The position numbers and the translations under genes are program-made. Shown one piece after another: positions 60,072-64,000 of a DNA stretch of 64,000 bases (the first letter of the stretch is position 1; each line of letters begins with the position of its first letter). The stretch is taken from positions 21,698-85,697 of the forward strand of contig DATMBG010000052.1 in assembly GCA_035559535.1 (NCBI GenBank). The letters run 5' to 3'. Origin of the DNA: Candidatus Limnocylindrales bacterium. Lineage in GTDB: Bacteria > Moduliflexota > Moduliflexia > Moduliflexales > JAUQPW01. The notes under the pieces are model-generated. The model worked only from the letters and a program-made list of their open reading frames with translations. It was not told the DNA's origin and made no database searches.

Positions 60072-60848
60072 TTAAGCTATTTTAATGATTCCCTCTTCTA
60101 CAGGTTGAAATCGGGTAACCACCTGAGGATCGTGCCCGGCAACAATGAGATCTTTAGAGCCGGCCAGCTCTTCTATTTTCTCAAAGGCCATGAGCATCTG
60201 GGGTAGATGGGTGATGATCTGGACCGGCTCTCTTCTTTCAATATTTCTATAAAAGTGTGAGGCGTCAGAAGCCAATACAACGTTTCCGCGGGCCGTCTGT
60301 ACGGTCACAATCTGAGTACCTGCCGTATGCCCTCCCACCCAGTACACCCGGACCCCCGGGATCACCTGTCGGTCTCCTTCCACCATAAAAATTCGACCTC
60401 CATAGTTTAGCCTGACCAGCTCCGCCAGTGTCGCCGGATTCGTAACCCTTTGATAGGGCTCATAGCGGGCCATAGGACCGGTAAAGAAGGCAACCTCTTC
60501 CCTTTGAACCCAGAAAGTGGCCCTGGGGAACAAAGAATATCCCCCCCAGTGGTCCCAGTGGAGATGGGTAACCAGGACCAGGGAAACCTCCAGCGCATCA
60601 ACACCGATCTTACCTAATAAGGATGTCGGATTGACATAGTTAGATATCTCTCGAACCTGGGCATCTTCATAACAAAAGCCGGTATCTACCAGGATGGGAA
60701 AAGGTCCACCTAAAATACACCATATATAAAAATAGAGAGTTACTTTCTCATGGGAAGGATTTCGATAAAAGAATTGACAGGCATCCAGTTGTTTTTCTGC
60801 ATACTTTAAAGCGTAGATTTCATACCTCTCAGGCTGATTGAGGGACAT
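60072..60848 (-). CDS. Metallo-beta-lactamase-fold hydrolase (AHL-lactonase-like)
   Basis: 258 residues. VTHLHWDHWGGY gives the dinuclear zinc motif H95-x-H97-x-D99-H100. GHTAGTQ, LASDASHFY and AGHDPQVV supply the further His and Asp ligands. The order and spacing match N-acyl-homoserine lactonases and related lactonases. No quorum-sensing gene was seen here, so the true substrate is open. No signal peptide. Confidence 0.82.
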   Translation of the reverse strand: MSLNQPERYEIYALKYAEKQLDACQFFYRNPSHEKVTLYFYIWCILGGPFPILVDTGFCYEDAQVREISNYVNPTSLLGKIGVDALEVSLVLVTHLHWDHWGGYSLFPRATFWVQREEVAFFTGPMARYEPYQRVTNPATLAELVRLNYGGRIFMVEGDRQVIPGVRVYWVGGHTAGTQIVTVQTARGNVVLASDASHFYRNIERREPVQIITHLPQMLMAFEKIEELAGSKDLIVAGHDPQVVTRFQPVEEGIIKIA

Positions 60849-60892
60849 GATCTCTCATAACCTGTTCACCGTGAAAAGGGTCCATAAAGGGT

Positions 60893-60943
60893 AGGAGCAA
60901 CACTACCGAATCCCCCCAGTGGGGCAACTTACAGGTTGCTCCT
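60893..60943. repeat. AGGAGCAAC hairpin
   Basis: AGGAGCAAC (60893-60901) pairs with GTTGCTCCT (60935-60943); an inner CCCC...GGGG block adds to the stem. Dispersed-repeat type, in the gap between the lactonase-like and M20 genes. Confidence 0.55.
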
Positions 60944-61067
60944 GCCGGTTATGTTCTATCCCAACACGGAAACGGTATAAACTGTAAAATATATAACGTA
61001 AGAAGAATCCGGGGCAGATCCTCTTTACGTTTTATGTTTTATCCGATCTAGGGTATCTTTTAATCCC

Positions 61068-62243
61068 TTACTTTTGGTGAATAAAATAGGCTTCCAAAGT
61101 CTCCGCGTATAAAACACTCCCCCATAGAAGGTCCTCGATTTTTACGAATTCATTGGGTACATGGGCTAATCTATCATCCCCAGGGTAGTGAACGACTGAA
61201 AGAATCCCGGCGAAGAAGAGATCTTTAGCCACGGTGTTACCCCCCATGGTGGTGTATTCCATGGGGATACCCAGCTTTTTTGCGGCCTGGTCGAAGCTTT
61301 TCATAATGAGGGATTGTTTATCGGAAAGGTGAGGTTGGGTTTCGTGGAGGACTTTGATCTGGAAGCTGGCATCGGGGGATTTTCTCTTCACTGCCGCTAT
61401 CTTGTCTTCTACGGCCCTCAAGACCTGTTCTTTATTGATACCCAGAGGAAGCCTGAAATCGATGGTAATTCGGGCACTGGCCGGGACCGTATTGGTATTT
61501 GTCCCTCCGTGGAAAGTACCGATATTCATGGTCCATCCATCAAAGGCAGGGTCGTATTGATCCCCCAGGTCCAAAGTTTTAAGCTCTGCCACCAACTCTG
61601 CCAGGGGAACAATGGCGTTCTTCCCCAGTTGGGGCATGGAACCGTGAACCTGAACGCCCGTACTGATAACCTCCAACCAGAGAACACCTTTTTCCCCATA
61701 AATGGAAACATTCATCTTCCCCCCATCGGGGATGATGGCTACATCAAAGTGCAATCCACATTCCTGGATCAGGTAAATAATTCCCAGTTTAGAACCCATT
61801 TCCTCGTCGGCAGCAGCAACCAGATACAGGGTTCCATCAAAGTCAGGATACTCTGCCAGGAAAGCTTTGCAGGCACTATAAGCACAGGCGAAAGAACCTT
61901 TATCGTCGAGGGTCCCCCGACCAAAAATTTTTCCATCCCGAAGGGTGGGCGTAAAGGGATCTGTTTCCCATAAGCTCCTCTCACCGGGTGGAACTACATC
62001 CATATGGCTTACAAAACCCAGGGATCGCTTCCCCCGACCTATTTTTCCAACCACGTTGGTTCGTCCGGGCTCCTTCTCATAATAACTCACTTCCATCCCC
62101 AAATGCTTCATCTTTTCCGTAACAATCTCTTTGCAGAGATATTCGTTACCGGGAGGATTTACAGTATTCTGCCTGACCAGATCAGAAACGATCTGGATAA
62201 TTTCTGTTTCATCGATGTATTTTTCGTATTTGGATTTTTTCAT
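61068..62243 (-). CDS. M20-family peptidase/deacylase (ArgE/DapE/CPG2 type)
   Basis: 391 residues. Zinc motifs FVSHMDVVPPG (H80, D82), GRGTLDDKGS (D113) and AADEEMG (general base E147, metal E148) are in the right order. A dimerisation domain (about 175-290) lies between, with the conserved His in THPAHVP-like YPGDDRLAHVPNE near the end. Cleaves an acylated amino acid or peptide; the exact substrate cannot be told. No ribosome-binding site is clear before the ATG. Confidence 0.88.
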   Translation of the reverse strand: MKKSKYEKYIDETEIIQIVSDLVRQNTVNPPGNEYLCKEIVTEKMKHLGMEVSYYEKEPGRTNVVGKIGRGKRSLGFVSHMDVVPPGERSLWETDPFTPTLRDGKIFGRGTLDDKGSFACAYSACKAFLAEYPDFDGTLYLVAAADEEMGSKLGIIYLIQECGLHFDVAIIPDGGKMNVSIYGEKGVLWLEVISTGVQVHGSMPQLGKNAIVPLAELVAELKTLDLGDQYDPAFDGWTMNIGTFHGGTNTNTVPASARITIDFRLPLGINKEQVLRAVEDKIAAVKRKSPDASFQIKVLHETQPHLSDKQSLIMKSFDQAAKKLGIPMEYTTMGGNTVAKDLFFAGILSVVHYPGDDRLAHVPNEFVKIEDLLWGSVLYAETLEAYFIHQK

Positions 62244-62319
62244 ACGTGTGGGCTTGAATGATAAAACTGTTTTATCGAAATAGTTAATCCGATCCTTTTC
62301 CTATCTCTTTTATCAGATG

Positions 62320-62661
62320 TTAGGTACTAATTCCCCCCCCGTCAAGCAAGTTTTTAATCTCATAGAGAAAACTTGAGGGAGGAGAAGAGAAGTCTGGGTC
62401 AGCTTTCCCAAAATCAAAGGGATATTCCCCAAACCTTGACGATCGCAGGTCCGGAGACGTACTCTGATAATATTCGATCCTGCTTTTACGGAATTGAGCC
62501 TTATCGTTCCCACTGGAGTTAACCTGAAGTAGACTCTCTTACTCCAGGAGGGAATTTACAGCCTGCTCCCCTATAAGTTCCTGGGAGTGTGGGCGTCTGG
62601 CCTGCATATTCCCCTTGCGATCCAGACGGTCAACACGCCCCATCGCAGATTGGGAAAGCAT
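62320..62661 (-). pseudogene. Possible decayed short gene
   Basis: From ATG 62661, 40 codons (MLSQSAMGRVDRLDRKGN ...) run to TAA at 62541-62539, and the same frame then stays open for 72 codons to TAA 62320 with protein-like sequence (FRKSRIEYYQSTSPDLRSS, FGEYPFDFGKADPDFSS). Not recognised. A competing frame (62313-62513) is also open. It may be chance. The rest of the gap 62244-62773 shows a C8 run and a CCAGAATTTCTGG repeat near 62740. Confidence 0.2.
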
Positions 62662-62773
62662 GATATTCCATAAAGATAAAGATTCAGAAATCAAGGGCCA
62701 GGAATCTGAGATCGGAATTTAAAAACCAAGACCAGAATTTCTGGCTCCTGACTTCTCTATGGAAAGGAAAAGA

Positions 62774-63730
62774 ATGAAGAAAAGTTTGATTCCCCTTACG
62801 GTCAGGGTTATCTTGCTGTCATGGGTTATGAGCTTATGGATGCTGGGACATGAAGCCGCTTCCCACGTTGAGACTTCCTCTCCCCCTTCTCAACCTGCAG
62901 AAGATAAAGAAAAAATCGAAGCTGTTGTAAAGGCTTACATCAAGGCCATTTACACCCGAAACTACTCAAAAGCCTACGAATTAACTTCAACCTCAGATCG
63001 CCAATTTAAAACCTTGGAGGATTATCTTCGAGAGAACGGTTCTTTTACCGGTTTGACCCTGGAGTTGGCCGAAAAACTGGCCAGTTTTATCACATATAAA
63101 GATATCAAAACCGAAATCCAGGGAGATCGGGCCAAAGTTACCGTAAATATCAGTCTTCCCGATGGAAACGCCCCGGAAGTTGAAAGTATCCTTCTAGAAG
63201 AAGAGCGTCCCAAGGGAGCCTCTCGGGAGGAACTTTTAGAAAAACTGGAAACCCTTCAAAGAGCCGGAAAAATTCCTTTAGTGGAAGGGGAGCAACCTCT
63301 GGAGTTGATAAGGGAAAACGAGGTCTGGCGGGTCTTTCTCAACTGGGGCGGCGGGGTTCGTGTAAACTTTAAAGGGGTCGTCAAAAACAATCTTCCCTGG
63401 TCCTTTGAACCGGTACAAAAGTTAGTTCTGATACAACCGGGGGAAACGTTACGAAACGCTTATCGGGTGAAGAATCTCTCGGATAAACCTGTAACCGGGA
63501 AGGCCCTTCACGGGATTGAACCCAGGAGCCAGGAGTCTTATCTCCACATTATCCAGTGTTTCTGCTTTCTACAAGAAACCCTTCAACCCGGTGAGGAGAA
63601 GGAGCTTCCCCTGACCTTCCAGTTAAGCTGGGATACTCCCAAGGAGGTTAAGGAACTGGAGGTGACCTACGAGTTTTATCCTTTAGAATTTTTTGAAGAA
63701 AAATGGGGAAAGACTCCAGAACTTAAGTAA
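62774..63730 (+). CDS. Secreted protein with NTF2-like region and C-terminal Cox11/CtaG-like copper domain
   Basis: 318 residues from ATG 62774 (GGAAAGGA upstream; ATG 62759 is alternative). A signal peptide (SLIPLTVRVILLSWVMSLWMLG) precedes an NTF2/DUF4878-like domain (about 45-190: VKAYIKAIYTRNYSKAYELTS). Residues about 198-305 match Cox11/CtaG: NLPWSFEPVQ, QPGETLRNAYRVKNLSDKP, and IIQCFCFLQETLQPGEEKELPL with Cys262 and Cys264 as the Cu(I) CFCF pair. Cox11 delivers copper to cytochrome oxidase CuB; here the domain is fused to a different N-terminus and no oxidase genes are near. Copper chaperone role is inferred. Confidence 0.75.
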   Translation: MKKSLIPLTVRVILLSWVMSLWMLGHEAASHVETSSPPSQPAEDKEKIEAVVKAYIKAIYTRNYSKAYELTSTSDRQFKTLEDYLRENGSFTGLTLELAEKLASFITYKDIKTEIQGDRAKVTVNISLPDGNAPEVESILLEEERPKGASREELLEKLETLQRAGKIPLVEGEQPLELIRENEVWRVFLNWGGGVRVNFKGVVKNNLPWSFEPVQKLVLIQPGETLRNAYRVKNLSDKPVTGKALHGIEPRSQESYLHIIQCFCFLQETLQPGEEKELPLTFQLSWDTPKEVKELEVTYEFYPLEFFEEKWGKTPELK

Positions 63731-63978
63731 TACCCTGTTACCTTAATTTTGACCTCATAGGGCTGCTTTCACTCCCCAGCTCCCCTCACCCCCATCCCCC
63801 CCCTAGCCCCCCAGTTCCCCCTCTGTAGGGGCGGGAGGCCTCCCGCCCCTACTGGGGGACCTTATCTTTACCCACATTTTTCGATTTGGGAGGATGGGTT
63901 CAAAACGGTTAGTAGGTCAACCGTCCCGGTTGACCCACCTTGCAAAAAGAGGGAGCTTGCCCTCACGAAGGAGATTCA
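63731..63978. other. Intergenic region with two palindromes
   Basis: Holds the GTAGGGGCG palindrome copy 3 (63825-63852), GGTCAACCG-TCC-CGGTTGACC (63915-63935), and a C-rich stretch at 63770-63820. The GTCAACCG unit resembles those at 37710-37752. Confidence 0.7.
63825..63852. repeat. GTAGGGGCG palindrome, copy 3
   Basis: GTAGGGGCGGGAGG and its exact complement: a perfect 28-bp palindrome, with CCCC and GGGG blocks outside extending the pairing. Same GTAGGGGCG...GGCC...CGCCCCTAC frame as copies 1 and 2. Confidence 0.88.
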
Positions 63979-64000
63979 ATGCATTTCGCTACTCAACCAG
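63979..64000 (+). CDS. Start of an unidentified gene, cut by the window end
   Basis: ATG at 63979 has AAGGAG five bases upstream (63968-63973) and continues MHFATQP to the edge. Too short to name. Confidence 0.4.

Overview
The window reads as chromosome of an uncultured, diderm (Gram-negative) bacterium of moderate GC content (mid-40s percent by eye). LptF and LptG, outer-membrane barrel candidates, an OmpA-type peptidoglycan-binding protein and periplasmic signal peptides support an LPS-type outer membrane. The lineage is not fixed by any marker gene here. The mix (liv/acyl-CoA ligase locus, a cyanobacterial-looking OmpA N-domain, a phytanoyl-CoA dioxygenase, a Uma2 endonuclease) suggests a little-sampled phylum rather than a classical proteobacterium. 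No rRNA, tRNA, CRISPR array, transposase or phage gene was seen.

Layout. 1-1443: 5' part of a thiolase gene and a MerR regulator with a candidate operator. 1727-18475: a branched-chain amino-acid-type ABC transporter (livG, acyl-CoA ligase, livH, livM ... livK, livF) interrupted between livM and livK by about 9.8 kb. The interruption carries two paralogous coiled-coil genes at its two ends, an OmpA-family protein, a response-regulator diguanylate cyclase with an overlapping HPt gene, and glgP-glgX for glycogen breakdown. 18614-24742: a fused EEP nuclease/phospholipase D protein, a PhyH dioxygenase, a FecR-domain gene joined to a beta-barrel gene across an A-rich slippery site, and a Tat-exported glycosidase-like lipoprotein. 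24989-36221: small membrane proteins, an isocitrate/isopropylmalate dehydrogenase-family operon, hemW-nrnA, lptF-lptG and murJ.

36222-44031: a core MetE-type methyltransferase, a structured intergenic region, an orphan csx20-csx1 pair (type III CRISPR accessory genes without cas10 or an array here), a geranylgeranyl-reductase-family flavoprotein, a Uma2 nuclease and transaldolase. 44518-51884: a DUF4139 protein, a lipid kinase, an SDR, an SLC13-type carrier and secreted proteins. 51980-59356: a stress-type island (YqjD-like membrane proteins, HhH proteins, a group-2-like sigma-70 factor, a tandem universal stress protein, a BON-domain protein, and a truncated Clp-fold protease remnant). 59549-64000: an OsmC-family peroxidase whose catalytic Cys codon is TGA (very probably selenocysteine), a metallo-beta-lactamase-fold lactonase-like enzyme, an M20 peptidase and a secreted protein with a C-terminal Cox11/CtaG-like copper domain.

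Intergenic space is rich in dispersed inverted repeats of several families: GTRTGGGAG-type hairpins, GTAGGGGCG/CGCCCCTAC palindromes, CCAGAAGTCAG hairpins and TAGTAGGTG-ended elements. The strongest leads are the OsmC selenoprotein with its candidate SECIS hairpin, the FecR-to-barrel -1 frameshift or slippage site, and the orphan Csx20-Csx1 signalling pair. All assignments come from reading the sequence; no database search was run.
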